64,000 bases of DNA. Source: Nilaparvata lugens (lineage: Eukaryota > Arthropoda > Insecta > Hemiptera > Delphacidae). Location of the stretch: assembly GCF_014356525.2 (NCBI RefSeq), contig NC_052506.1, positions 25,790,372 through 25,854,371 on the forward strand, written 5' to 3'. Numbering within the stretch: the first letter of the stretch is position 1; every line of letters starts with the position of its first letter. Positions 10,801 to 24,926 of the stretch are shown one piece after another. The notes under the pieces are model-generated. The model was given only the letters and a program-made list of their open reading frames with translations. It did no database searches and was not told where the DNA came from. Both the position numbers and the translations under genes were made by a program.

Positions 10801-11769
10801 CCTTGTGGGCTCCATCGCGTCCCCACCAACGATGTCTCAAACCTCTAAATCGAAAAATACTTTGCTCAGCCAAACCTCAGGACAGACACACTTCCTCCCT
10901 GCCAGATTGTCATGCTTCTGCAGTTCTGGACAGTTGTGCTTCCTATCAGCTACATGCTGAGGACTGAGGAGTCCCATTCGAGCTAGTGACACCCTCACTT
11001 GCACCTGATTTTCTCACTTATGCATAACCTAATGCATGTCGTAACCTGCACACCCTAGGCAGTTACCTGTGCCCACACCCTATGTTTGACTTCCTTGAGG
11101 CACCAAACAATGTTGGTTATGACGGTCTGTTGCTTCCAACTGTTTATCTGATACTATAGGTCGAGAGATAGATATACCCTTCTTATCTTGGAATTGTCAT
11201 TGAATAACTTTTAATATTCAAAACCATTTCACAATCAGTCAGATCATTCTCAATTCATCTATTTGAATAAAATCATTCTTCATCAGAAAAAAATGTAAAA
11301 TCATAAAATCTTGTTTTAAAATTCATAAAATTTATAAATCAGTCAGACCAGGTTACAAGAACATTGACTCCAATCGCCTGTATCTCTTGTAAGCCTCATC
11401 ACGTGATCAGATTCCCCAGTGAATCACAATAACTTTTGGCACACTAAAAATGTTATACATAAATTTCAGAGCCAACCTAAAATGCTCATCAAAGTCCAGA
11501 GCAAACCAATGGCAATGTTTCTTCTAAAAGTCATCCACCACCTTTTTCCCCATCAACACTAACATAAAAAATCTCAAACGATTTGAAAATTTTCCTCGAT
11601 TTCATGTTGCAAGTTTTGTCTCATATTAGATACAGATTCTAGCATACCTTCTTTGATCAAATTTACCAACACGTTGAGTGCTTTCATCACCATTTTTTTA
11701 TCCTGTATGCATTTTCACACATATCTTGTACAGCAAGCTTTTAGCACATTTTTTTAAGGATTCAATCCC

Positions 11770-13785
11770 TCTTCTGAGGTTCAAGACTCACAACTACCAA
11801 AGGAAAAGAACTCAGAGAGGCTATCCAGGAGCTGGGCTGCGAATTTCATTCAACAGGGACACCTACTTATTGGCCAACAGATTTGAATAAAACTCCAGAT
11901 CTTCTAGATTTCTTCATAACAAAGAGAATATCCAGTAATTTTATTGACATTGAAGAGAGCTTTGAACTGGACTCTGATCATTCAGCTGTAATTCTCACAC
12001 TCAGTGAACGAATAATAAAGAAAGAAGACAGACCAATGTTAGTCAACAGAACAACAGACTGGGAAGCTTTTAAAGTGGATATGGAGAATGAAATCAACTT
12101 GAATATTCCACTTAGAACAGCTGAGCAGTTAGATGAAGCCGCAGAAAATTTCATGTGGCAAATCCAGAAATTAGCCTGGAAAAACACTAGACAATACACC
12201 AGGAAAACAAAAGGATGCAATTACCCACTGGAGATTCGACAACTTGTTTTAGAAAAACGAAGGGCAAGAAGAAGATGGCAACAAACTCGTGATCCTGCTG
12301 ACAAAAATATCTTGAATAACAAAACACAACAATTGAGAAGAGAGATAAGGAAACTAACTGAGGAGTCCATTAATAACTACTTTCAAAATTTGACAGCTGA
12401 TGCCAGTACAGATTATTCATTATGGAAAGCAACAATATCACAATCCCCTCCAATCAGAAAACCAGATGTTACTTGGGCAAGAAATAACAGAGAAAAGGCA
12501 GATATATTTGCTAATCATCTAGAAGAAATCTTTCAGCCAAACAACATTCAATCTGAAATTGATCCTGAAGAAGATATAATAGATGATTTAGATACAGAGA
12601 TTGATCTAGTTTCTATAAATGAGGTTCAAGAAGAAATGAAAAATAATCTGAATACCAAAAAAGCACCTGGGTTTGATCTGATTACAGGTGAAATCTTGAA
12701 GAAACTTCCAAGGAAAGGTATTGTCATGCTAACATATTTATTCAATGCATCACTCCGATTACAGCATTTTCCTTCAATTTGGAAGGTGGCAGAAGTCATT
12801 ATGTTGCAAAAGCCTGGGAAATATCCTCAAGAAGCAAAATCGTACCGCCCAATATCTCTTCTACCTGTAATTTGAAAGCTTTTCGAAAAATTGCTAATGG
12901 AGAGATTGGCTCCCATCATAAGTAGCAGGAATCTGATACCAGCCCATCAATTTGGTTTCAGGCAGAAGCACTCAACCCTGGACCATGTACATAGAATCAC
13001 TAATGTAATAGAGAATTCATTAGAGAAAAAATGTATATGCTCAGCAATCTTCCTTGATGTGTCACAGGCATTTGACAAAGTGTGGCATGAAGGACTGATC
13101 AATAAACTTCACAAAATTCTTCCCACTCAACTTCTAAAACTATTAAAATCATACATCACTAACAGATTGTTCAGAGTAAAACAAGGTGATGACGTCTCTG
13201 AATTAAAGGAAATAAGGGCTGGAGTTCCACAAGGTAGTGTTCTTGGACCAGTTCTTTATGTGCTGTACACAAGCGATCTTCCTGAATTGGAAGCAGTGAC
13301 AATTGCTACTTTTGCTGATGATACTGCAATACTGGCAGAAGGGGAAACAGTACAAGAAGCAGCCACAAAACTACAGAATGCTAGCAACAAATTCAGTGAC
13401 TGGACCAAAAAATGGAGAATTCGATTGAATGAGCTGAAGTCCATTCATATCAACTTCACAAACAAAAATATCAATGATCCGATTCGTATAAATCTAAATG
13501 GGAATGTAGTACCACACAGCAACACAGCAAAATACCTTGGAATGACTCTTGACGCCAAGTTGAAATGGAAAGAGCATATCAAGATGAAAAGGAGTGAGCT
13601 GGGACTCAAATACAGTAGAATCTATTGGCTGTTGGGCAGACAATCACAACTCTCATTGGACAACAAAATATCGATTTATAAACAAATTCTAAAACCTGTC
13701 TGGACGTATGGAATTCAGCTTTGGGGCTGCTCTAGAACATCTAACATCAATCAGATTCAAACATTCCAAAATGGTTTGTTTCAAA
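11770..13785 (+). pseudogene. Jockey-type LINE, truncated endonuclease plus reverse transcriptase
   Basis: The frame opens near 11780 with the end of an APE-like endonuclease (GTPTYWP, then LNKTPDLLDFFI). A linker of about 200 residues follows, then the reverse transcriptase: KKAPGFD, SYRPISLLPVI, HQFGFRQKHST, a DVSQAFDKVWH motif, GVPQGSVLGP and the catalytic FADDTA near 13310. A TGA at 12873-12875 interrupts the otherwise open frame just after SLLPVI, where related elements usually have Ser or a similar residue. The 5' end lacks most of the endonuclease, and the 3' end stops near 13785, before the usual C-terminal zinc region and tail. A dead insertion in the host intron, same strand as the host gene. 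Confidence 0.9.
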
Positions 13786-14240
13786 TGGAATGGTTTGTTG
13801 AGTGCAGCAGAGGAACTTTGCGCACGTATTTCACATTAAATTTTTCCTACAGTTACCATTGAATATGAAAAGTGGGTAATTATGGGTAAAATTCCCTGAA
13901 ATCCATCAAATGTTTTTCTGTGTGATTTTATTATTAATAAAAACCTTAATTTATTTATAATTGAATTATAATGATTAGTAATTCAATTGAAAATTAATGT
14001 GACTGCTTGAAGGGGGGGTAAGCATTGAAATGAGTATAATGAAGGCGGCACTTATAATGGCAGGCAAGGCAACGCTGTTCTGCACTGCCATTCATGAGTC
14101 AGGTGGGCGGGCCTCACCATGAGTCAGTGCAGTTACCAACTTAATTTTGATTTTGCTGCACTGGTGCTTCATAATAGTCTTAATCTATTTCTTCATAAAT
14201 TGCATTTTGTGTTCTGAAGTTTTTTAATTCTAGTTAACAA

Positions 14241-14430
14241 TAAGGCTTAACTCACACGAGACTCAGGTCGAGAAGAGACTCGACTCTAGTCGAGAGCATG
14301 TGTTTCCAAATGGTGACACACAGACCAGTCGATTCTAGTCTTCGCGACGTCACCCATTTGAAAACACATGCTCTCGACTAGAGTCGAGTCTCTTCTCGAC
14401 CTGAGTCGCGTAAGTGTGAGTTGAGCCTTA
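14241..14430. mobile_element. MITE of about 190 bp (TAAGGCTTAACTCACAC termini)
   Basis: Nearly a full palindrome. Ends are TAAGGCTTAACTCACAC and its reverse complement with small changes, and the internal arms contain GTCGAGAAGAGACTCGACTC. The antisense reading 14286-14534 is a by-product of the palindrome. Confidence 0.8.
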
Positions 14431-14989
14431 AGATTGATTTTATAAAAGTGATCTGAGGCTTTGTTAAATCTGTATAGTCTTTTCAAAAAATGGTTGAAAT
14501 TTTCATCTGGAAACATGAAATTATACTCGGACAATTCTATAGCTGGAAAGCATGTTCAATTTTTATTTTACTTGTATTATTTTTTGAACTTGATTTATTT
14601 TCTTTTTGCTTGTCAGAGATCATCTTCATTCAAACCGTTTTCTCCCAGTATCTTCAATTATTGTTTTCTTATTAGAAATTCTTCAAGATAAGTTGGAAAT
14701 AACCAGTAAACATTTCCAGAAACTATAACCTTAGCCAGTAATTATTTCTTAATTTCCATAATTCATGCAATGAATGAATTACACGGTAGATTATTTATCG
14801 ATTTAGTATTTAGGTCTCTATTTATCAATTTTACTCTCGAAGTGCGTACTACACTACAATATTTTACTTCCTGTATTTCATACACTTTCGATGATACACT
14901 TAAACCCAAGAACAATAAAATCTTAGTACTGTACAATAAGAAGAATCTAAATTTAAAAACCTACTTTGTGAAAATAATTAACTGAAAAT

Positions 14990-15150
14990 TTTGTGAAGTG
15001 AACAAATACAAGACTCAATCTATTTCGGACTATGTGTAACCTTATTTAAATTTGGGAGAGGAATAGCACAAGGTTACCTTATTTTTTCTCTCACTATCAT
15101 TTTTGATGATGTACTTATCGTATGAATCAATAAAATAAGGTAACTTATAA
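14990..15150 (-). repeat. Intronic repeat, inverted partner of 3055-3235
   Basis: Reverse-complement match to the copy upstream of exon B, about 150 bp with small indels. Both lie in introns of the same gene. Confidence 0.7.
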
Positions 15151-15467
15151 TTAGGTTTATGATTATAGGATCTTTTTAAATTAGTTTATATGGTTTCAAA
15201 TCCATAAATGCGGCTCCAAGAAAAAATCATATAATTGTTGAATCTTCCTCGAATAATGTAACTCCATAAAACTCTTTATTGAAATCACTCAAAATACATC
15301 ATAACCATAAAATATTGTTATGTAGAAATCAGGTTCTGTCGGTTTTGAACACATCCTTATCTATCGTGTCTTTCTTCGGAATAACTCGTTCAGTGTCGTT
15401 CATCAGATTATGAGACTTGAATTTTATAATAACGATATACAGGATCAATACATTACATAAACATTAA

Positions 15468-15621
15468 GGCACGGTTGCTCAAAGGCCTGTTGAATTCTAA
15501 TCGTGATTAAATGCTACCTGAACCAATCAGAGAAGCCTCCTTTTCGAAAAGTCCTTCTCTGATTGGTTCTCGTGACATTCAATCATGCTTGAAATTAAAC
15601 AGGCTTTTGTGCAATCGGGCA
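15468..15621. mobile_element. MITE of about 154 bp
   Basis: Ends GGCACGGTTGCTCAAAGGCC and the imperfect complement at the right (GGCTTTTGTGCAATCGGGC). The inner arms 'CTGAACCAATCAGAGAAG' and 'TCTCTGATTGGTTCTCG' also pair. Confidence 0.7.
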
Positions 15622-15835
15622 TTAGAAACTTACATAATTACGAGATAAGTTTTACAGTATTTCGACAGCTGAACTGCCTTTTTTATTCTTGAATGAAGAC
15701 TGTAGTAGTGTGTGTAGTTGTTGACATTTTGAATATGACCATTGAGTCCATAAAGTAATAAGGAAGCAAGAATGGAGAAACATTATACAACTTGATTTTT
15801 TATTTTGGTTTAAATATTTTTTTTTATTTTGGCAG

Positions 15836-16062
15836 GCTGCGGCACAACGATGGGTCTGAGCGCTAGCGCCGAGTCGGTGTCGAAGCGACCGAGCATCATT
15901 CGCCGCAACTCGAGTCGCTCGTCGCGTCACGCGCGCGGTTCGTCGCGACGCCGCAACAAGGAGAACGGCGCCAACAAGGGAGCAGTCGCTGCCCCTCCGT
16001 CGACCCCCGGGGGTGGTGCCCCACCTGACAATCACCTGCACCTCTACAACCCGCGCATCTAG
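15836..16062 (+). CDS. Host gene, terminal exon (exon D) with stop codon
   Basis: The acceptor is a long T tract ending GGCAG at 15835. The first two bases complete a Cys codon with exon C, and the frame then reads CGTTMGLSASAESVSKRPS. A strongly basic Ser/Arg run with several RRxS-type phosphosite-like motifs follows, then a Pro/Gly-rich segment and NHLHLYNPRI before TAG at 16060. It is very GC-rich for the window. The short, ordered-looking C-terminal end after low complexity could be a binding motif. Function is unknown; an ion-channel or adaptor tail is only a guess from style. Confidence 0.75.
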
Positions 16063-16384
16063 TAGAGCGCCCCCACCCCCACCAACTCTCTCTCAGGGAA
16101 TTCATCTCTTACTGTTGTGTTCGCTTGCTCGACTAAATTCAATTCAAGATTCTACATTCAGCAATGATGTATTGATGTCAAACCGTCATTGAAAGGAAGG
16201 AAAGCATTGATATTATAAGGTATGCTGTGAAGAAAATAACTTGTGGATAATTATGGTGTAAACATAGCTTCACTTGGCATGCTCTATTCCCTTCAGCATT
16301 GATTGCAAGGCAGGTGTTGATGTTATTTGTGAGGACTGCTGACTTGAAAGTCGGCATTTATTGAAAGAGAAGCATTTATATTAC
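16063..16384 (+). other. Start of the presumed 3'UTR
   Basis: Directly after the stop codon. It has two similar stretches ('AAAGCATTGATATTATAAGG' near 16202, 'GAAGCATTTATATTACCAT' near 16369), suggesting an internal duplication of about 170 bp. No coding frame. Confidence 0.4.
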
Positions 16385-16582
16385 CATAGCCATCTCTAAT
16401 ACAAGGCCCTGGCCTACGATATTGCAACGTCGCAGTGTAGGCCTTGAATCTAATACATGGTTGGTGAAAAAGATCAGCTGGTATTTTTTAAATCTTTCTC
16501 AGCAATCATGTTTAGATTGTAGGCCTACACTGCGACGTTGCAATATTGTTACTAGGCCAGGGCCTAGAGGTGGCTGGCTATG
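16385..16582. mobile_element. MITE of about 198 bp
   Basis: Arms at about 16385-16443 and 16519-16582 are reverse complements with small differences. Shared blocks include CATAGCCA, AGGCCCTGGCCTA and GTAGGCCTACACTGCGACG (right arm). Confidence 0.8.
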
Positions 16583-16630
16583 ATGTTACTTGTAAGGAAT
16601 GCTGTGGAAAAAATAGCTTGTGAAGAACAA

Positions 16631-17070
16631 TAGTGAGGTCCACGTTATAATGGCAGTATGTGGTTGGTGTTGCTATCTTTGTCTATCATTCGACAAAGCA
16701 GATAGTGCTATCCTTTTCTACCTCCGCAAACGTTGTCAGATCTTTCTTCAACAATGTAGAAATAAAATCATGATATCACAATTTATCTAAATTATAATAA
16801 TTCATTATTCAATCATTGAAAAAAATATTTTCTTGACGAATAAAATATTTTGATTATTTTAAACAAGAATGAGCAGCTAATATTCAATGAGATATACCGC
16901 AGTTAACTATGTTCTATAGAAGGCAATGCATCTATAAATGCATATATATATATATATATTATATATATATATATTATATATATATATATATATATTCAAT
17001 GACAAGGCAGAGAATCGGCAACGCCGTTCTCCTATCTTTCTTCTCTGCCATTATAACGTGGACCTAACTA
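16631..17070. mobile_element. MITE, family 1, second copy
   Basis: Same ends (TAGTGAGGTCCACGTTATAA and complement) and the same internal blocks as 2119-2718, but about 160 bp shorter. A (TA)n tract lies inside at about 16944-16994. Confidence 0.75.
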
Positions 17071-20000
17071 TATGGTGTAAACGTGGCTTCACTTTGCATG
17101 CTCTATGTATTTTGTGAATATTTGAAACCTCTCTGAATTCCATTCATAATTATATGACTTTCTATTGATTAAATGTTCAATTGATGTTTATTACATGACT
17201 TCTTGGTAGCATTTAAAATAATAAAAATGACTATTGTTCGTTCCGAATAGTGAATGTCTATTGCCACAAATAAAATCAGTTTTATTTTTCCAAAACAATA
17301 ATAAAATAGTCATGAAACATCAAAAAATTATTACAAATTATTGTCATGTCTCATTGAGCAGTTTGTAATGCAGCTTGCAATTATTTTCTAGTCAGATCAG
17401 TTCCCATAATGAACCTCTCTGTAATTATTCTATAACAATGCTACTAAGAAGTCATTAAGAAAGTAATAAATAGTTTTTCTCTGAAGAATGTACAATTAAT
17501 TTCAATATTTGAATTGCAGATGGGTTTTGGAATTCACTCAATTTCCAAATAAAACACGAACTATCTTTATCAAAGTACCAAATGATATTATAATAATATT
17601 CCAACATATGAACTATAAAGGTAATCAAAAATAAATCGAATGATTATTTTGTAAAAGAACTTACTGTTTATATATTGTCAATTCCATTTCTTTAATGAAA
17701 TCATGTTTTTTATATTGACAATATTCTTATAACAGTGTTCACTTTTATCGAGGAGCTCTACAATATCAACAAAGATTCTACAAATAAGTTGATTATTTAG
17801 TGTTTTCTGCATTTTGCATAATAAACCAGGCCGTAAATATATACTATTTAATAATTCAAGATGGAGGCTAGATTTGTTAAATGCAGAAATAAATCTTTAT
17901 TTAGGTTTTCAAACTTTTTCTACACAAACTTAATTGTTATTATTAAACATGGTAAGAAACTGTGATTAGTAGATTGAGGGTGATAGATTGTAGCTTAACG
18001 TGACTTGACGAATTTAACTTGACGAAGTAACTTTTAATTCACGATTCTACGTTTATTAAGGTACCTTATTGACTAGTTAGCTATGTTGACATGAACTTCA
18101 TCATTTACTCAAATCATGTCTTTGTTATTTCTAATATATTGTCGTGTGAATATGATTGCAAAGTTTTTAGTGATTGTTTACTACGAAAATGAAACGTGTA
18201 TTATCATCCTGCAAACGTGTTCACCCCAAATTATTCACAGCAATATTTGCACTGCCAGTTTAAAGTGGTCACTTTTATTGTACAGTTAGCTTGGTTTAGA
18301 TTATTTAGGCTTATTTTCAACTATGTAAAGCACTAATTAATATTATTTAAATATTACGTGCGTGCACTTGAACTCGTTTTTAATACTAGAACTTTAAATT
18401 TTAATATTGAATATAAGCGTTATTATCAATTCGATATACTGTATTTCATTTATTAGTTTTCTATCTATATAAGCCTTTACAAACCACCAGACATGTGTCG
18501 ATTGTTTATTGTTCATTAATTTTTATTGAATCTGATCAGTGGAAGGTTATGAACTAAAACATCAGTTGAACGTTTTTGACTAAATCTTCATTTTGTGATT
18601 AAGTAATCGGTGATATCTAACATGGATCACTATATTCTCGAAATATACTCACAGCAGCCTAATAGTTAATGCTAAAACCCTATTATTACAAACTTTGTTG
18701 TAATAAAATCCTCCCGAATAATATTCTTAAATGTCTGTAACAATCAAATACTCACACATATGAAATAGACATGATTCATCCCCAATCAAAACGAAATTGA
18801 AAGTAGATAGTATTTTATCTTGCTATGTTTTGGTTAGTTTTGCGGTTTTCAGAATAGTTTATTCAATTCTTTGAAAAATACGCGAATTAGTGCAATAGAT
18901 ATTAGTATTAAAGTACAAAAAACACACCAGTAAACTACCTATATTAGTTTTATTGTGATCTATCCAAGTCACTGGGAAAAACATGTATTTTACTCAGAAA
19001 AATTAACTCATGATTCACAATCGCATGATGATTATAAACTTTTATAGAAAGATTGCTAGTTGATTATTGTTTCAACTTTAGTTGCAGATTTGTATGATAT
19101 TTTTTTTATAAATTCACCCTAAAATAGCATTATTTTTTACTCAGTTTAGATGAGTTATATTTATGCACTTATAATTTAATAGGATATTAAATTTATTTAT
19201 TATACATTTATCATAAATTTTATTTTTGTATTAATTAGAATTCTAGCAGCTTAGTTGTGAGATATTGATTTATATTTTTTGTTAATTTTATTTGCACGAA
19301 ATGTTCAGCTCTCTGGATTTTATTTTTCTATAATTCTACATTTTTTGTACTATATTTATTTAAAGTGAATAGTGTATAAAATGTAGTGAATTCTCGCAGA
19401 CACGTCCCACTAATCTATTAATTTTGTATGATATTAAGTTAGTTTTTCCAATCACCTTATGTCACAATATGCATACACATAGAACGGGTTTTATACAAAT
19501 TGCATAGTCGCAGCTCTCTTGATTGTCTAAAACATTCCATAATAGTTGGATAATATCATATTTTCACAAGTCGTTGTTGCCTCGTTGCCTTTTATATAAA
19601 ATTTATCTTTTCATCAACTTTTTAAACCAATCAAAGTTCCGATCACTGTACCTTATTCTGTATTAGTATTATGTGCCAAATATTTAAAAGTTATTAGAAA
19701 ACACTTGGCATCAGTCAGGTTGAAATATGTATCAACACGATTGTTCCCTTGGAACAATAAATGAATAAACTTGTTAATTTCAATCTCACAAATCAAAATA
19801 TCTTGATTGCATCAAAATTGTTTTATAAATGCTGGAACATTGCTAATTTTACAAGAGAAATAGCAAATTGCTTAATAATACTTCATTATACATTTATTCA
19901 GTAGCCTATATGTATTTTATATAGTAGATGCTTATTTTATAATTATTCTCGATTCTCATGCCTTATTTTGAAATTAAGAAGTTGTAGTTAATCTAATCAA

Positions 20001-23000
20001 CAGTGAATCGGAGCAGCAATTATGAGTTAGAACTATCAAATTTTATTGGATTCATAAATTACGTACTGTATTACTTTCTAATTTTAAGCCAGCAACTATT
20101 AAGCCAAAGATATATCTTTAATTAATCCTGATAAATCACCATTGAACTTTTTTAAAAGTTTTCTGAAAAGACTGAATTTATCATCCCAAGTATCTTACTG
20201 TAATTCATAAAAATAAAAATTAAAGCACTCTTATTTAAAATTTTCAATTTTTTAGATCAAAAACAGTTTGAATGATTATTAAAGATTGTATCTAGAAAAA
20301 GAAGATAGTCTAGCACTGAATAAGTAATTCATAATTTTGTATAGCCTATACTATTACATTCATCTACTTTTTCTTATAACCGTTACATTAAATTGTTACA
20401 ATATAATGTATATGTAACTATGTGATTATTCAAAAGTTGATTATCTTACATTTGGCTTGTAATGATTTTTAAATTATATCATTTATATCTCATCATCCGA
20501 TCTACTAAAAATATTTATTTTCTGAATTCAGTAAATCTTATCCATCCACTAATTTATCTAATTTGACAAAGGTGGCTAAAACTTTGAAAAAATTTCAGCT
20601 GAAATAAAAAATATTGTATCAAAATTTGTTTAAATATTTCCACCTTCAGTTGTAGTAGACTGAAGTACAATCTTACTGGTTTTGAAAACTATGTTCCAAA
20701 AATTAGGTTATAGAATTCAATCTTTGGCATGTCCAAAAAAATAGATGAAAATATAGAATTACTAGTTTTTATGAGACAGAGTCTCATGTCATAGATACTA
20801 GGATTTCAGTAACATGATGTGACAAATATCGGCCTTTATGAAATCTTCGTTCACAACTATTCTGATATAATAGAACCCTGTATAGAATATTTCTATTTCA
20901 GTGAAACATTTTAAAATAATAGCCATTATTGAGGATGGCACTATATAAGTTGGTTTTAAGTTTTGTTTTTCATTTGAAACATAAATAGATTTTCTTTTGA
21001 TAAGTTTTGCGATAGTTTAAGATACTATTAGGAAAATGATTCAAAAAAATATTCTCTCAATGCCGCCTCACATTAATTTAAAAAAAAAATTGAGTAGATT
21101 CAATTCCTAATTTTTAACCGAATTCAATAATATTATTCACATGAGTTGAAACATTTTCTACAATAATTACTTTGTTAATATTTTGGATTGTTTTACTGCA
21201 CTATAAGCTTCATAAACATTGTTACACACAAACTATTGTTTGGTAATTAAAATTGCATGAATCTATGATACTACATAATATTTATAATCACAAGATAAGA
21301 GTGATTTTCACATGGTGTGAATTTGAAGTGAATACTTTTACCCGTACTATTGTAAGGTACGGCATGTATTATGTATGAATATTCTTAATTATATTATAGA
21401 AAAATATTGTATTGCTATTACAATACGTTTTGTAACACCAAATGTTAAAGTAGCTATAGTATAAGTGGATTATCTTAAAAATGTAATTACAATACATTAT
21501 TGGCTATATATTGGGTATGCTGTGTATTCCCTTGCTGTGCAGCTTGGCTATATATGGATTTTTCTTCTTCATTGACAGAAAGGAATTATCAATTAAGAAA
21601 TAATTTATTTAGTTATATATGAATGTAAAAGGGATTTAGCAGTTTGACTGCTCAGTTCATATTATGGCAGTTGATTCCCTATATGTTGTTATAGAATCTT
21701 GATAATTTTCCATTTCTGTATTACTGATGTAGGCTAACTTATGGTAGTTCTTAATGTAGCATGCATTCGAAAGTCTAAAAACTGTTGGAGAGCTCAAAAA
21801 CTACTTTTAGCAGTAGTTGAAATTCCTTCTTTATTGAATTCATTCAATATGTTATTCATCAAATATGCTAGTATTATAACTCTAGTAAAACATAAATTGT
21901 TGCAGAGTTAATTCATAACTTGAAAGAAAAAAATACACTATACAAATTTTGTCGTTTTTTCGCTGCACAGAAGAGACTGCAAGTTTCCTTGGCTTTTCAA
22001 TTAACTGTGATCATGATAACCCAAATAAATTTGAATCTGGCCTCGATTTTATATGGAAATAATCGTAATATAAGAGTGCTTAGATAGTTTAATGTGTAAT
22101 AAGTGTTTTTTGTAATCCTGCAGTGATAATTAGCACTATTCTTACTCTAATTGCAGATTTTATTTTCTTGTAATTGATATTTACAGTAAACCCAAATTGT
22201 ATTAATGAAGCTACAACGATTGTAGAGTTTGCAGTATTTCTCAACTGTTACAGAAAATGTTACCGGTACTTCATGCAATAATTTCCGACAGTGATAATTA
22301 GGACTTCATTCTTACTCTAATTATTGCAGATTTTATTGCAATGTTACTTTATGCAACAATTTCCATGAAATACTCTGATCTATTCAGAATTATAAATCTA
22401 ATTCTTCAATAGGGTTATTGAGTTTGATAAATTTTTATTCTTAAATATGTTTTACTACCATTTTTATAAGTTATAGTTATTTATAATTGATCAAAATCTG
22501 GATGATTTTATTATGCCTTAGTTTATCAAAATTTATCTTATTTATGAGGAGTTGATTATAAATGTTTAAAAAAATACTCAATTTCAAAGACTAGATTTTA
22601 ATGATTCTCCAAAGGCTGCAGTATTTAGGATCAATGATATTCATTCAATAATTAATAATCTATCCCAATAGGCATAATACCTACAGTATATTGGGATTTA
22701 CATTTTTAATATTTAAGGTCTTATTTTTCCAGGCTTTTTATCTCTAATGTTTAATGTATTGTGAATAATTATCAAAACACGATCAGAATGACATCCAACT
22801 TTCTTCCATGTTCAAGTAAAAATCTTTCAACGTTCGGTTGCAAAAACGTCGATCAAGGTTTAATCTCAGATCAATCCTGGTTATAAAACCTTGTCATCAA
22901 ATTGATTGGAAAGTTCTTTAATTGAGTATAGATGTTATGTTAACGGCTATAAATTCAACGATGATCATTCACAATTTAGTTGAAGGGTTTTCTGTTTTGC

Positions 23001-24926
23001 ACAAAAAATCAAGTTCTACTCAATTAACATTGCCACTGCCAGATTTAACTTACAACTCAATTCCCTTATGATTTTTCAAGGAAATCGAAGTGTTCTTGAA
23101 AATCCAAGAAATCTGAACAGGCAAGTGTCATGTTTCTGAACGACTAGTTTAATAAATTTTCATGTTGGTGTCAGAATATTTTCTAAATTTGCTGTACTAG
23201 CAGCTATTTTGTTTTGTTTAATTAACTTTTGTTTAGATAGATAGTATGATTACGCACAAGTATCAACTCATTCAAGCCTGTTAGCAAAAATGCTCAAAAA
23301 CATTATTTATTTGAACTTAATCGTGGAAGTAAGAACCAAACATTTGCAACGAAAATTGAATATTTCTCGAACTCTAAATACATTATTTATTTATCAGGAA
23401 TAAATACATTATCTATTTATTAGGAATATAATAATTTATAATTTATTGAATCTACTTTCATTGATGCTAAAAATATGCGATCTTGCTTGTTTACTATTCT
23501 TTGGCTTGTAAAATATTTTATAGTACAATATTAATTTGTCATAGTCGTTAATAAATTCTCATTTCAATAATATATCTATAGTTTATTATTATTATTTATG
23601 TATTATTTTGTTAGAATTAAGGTGGTTGTTCATTTCATATTTTATTACATGTTAGCTATTTTGCTCTTTTAAATATAAATCTATAACTTAATAACATTCT
23701 TATTGCATTAGAAGCACAAAACTTGATAAAGTCACCCCGCTTACTGTATTTAAATTGTAATTCAGATTTTTCAACCAATATAGCTTATTTTTATACAACT
23801 ATATCATGTTTATATGGAGTTTTTCATCAATCTTTTGGGATTAATGCACAGTTTTTAATTTGTTCAGTTCTGGTATTTTTATACCAAAGTGATTAGGTAA
23901 ATATCATTCTCAAAAGTCATACATTGTGCTGGCACAATATTCACTTTACTCACCTGTAATATAACCCATGACTCAATAGTATCCTATGATATAAAATTCA
24001 TAAACTTTCTTGATATTAATTTGTTCAATTAATAAGTTTTTTATCATACATAAAAATCTATTCCAATGAAGTGTAATCAGAAATGAAATACGGTACTAGG
24101 TACCTCACGTAAAATACAGAAATATGGAATTATATACTATGGAATAGTGTGAGCTTTGAATGATTATCTTTTAACTCAAATCAATTCATTTTTTTCTAAT
24201 GTTTATGTCTATCTCGATAAAGAATTTTACCATTTCATCAGTGTATAAAAATTCACTTGAATAAGTTGAAAATTTATAATTAGGTACAACAATATTGATT
24301 GCTGGTAAATCAATTGAAGTCAATTTCTGTCAAATGGCATGTATTGTGATTAATATTATATTTTTTCAATATTGAAAACGTACAGACTGTAGATTTTATT
24401 TATTGATCCCCATTTCGTTTATCCTCAGTCATATAAATGGCACAACAAATTTTGGAGGTTTATCCAAATAGCATATTACTATTGCGGATGAAAAAACCAA
24501 AAACGTTGAATAAATACCGCAGTTATTATTTGCCATTGCTGAACAGGAAAATATTTCTTGATATTTTGCTAAACTAAGGTAGCTAAGAGAAATGGAATTG
24601 TAGCCCGTCGGTAGACCATTATTAGAGGTTGACGCTACGGTACCAATAACAGTACAATAAAACAATAACAGTATTGTTTTTGTTGGTAGCCTACCCTATT
24701 CATAATTTATACGGTCATTTTTATGTTGAAAATTAATCTTATAAGCGATAGTCCAATATCGTTATCAAAAACAAACTTTTTTTGAAACAGTTGAATATAT
24801 AAATATATTATTTTTTTATCATTCCCCAAAAAAGTGCTAGGGCTTGAGATTATCCGAAAGAATATAGAGAGGGTCTCTTCATCAGCAAATCCCAATAAGC
24901 ATATTATCACATACGGAACGGTCTTA
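17071..24926. other. Long AT-rich non-coding stretch
   Basis: Nearly 8 kb with no frame I can support, no clear terminal inverted repeats and few simple repeats, unlike the rest of the window. It contains many AATAAA signals. It follows the terminal exon of the host gene on the same strand, so it could be a very long 3'UTR, as seen in some neuronal insect genes, or plain intergenic DNA. The small minus-strand frames at 24429-24910 have no family character. Confidence 0.4.
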
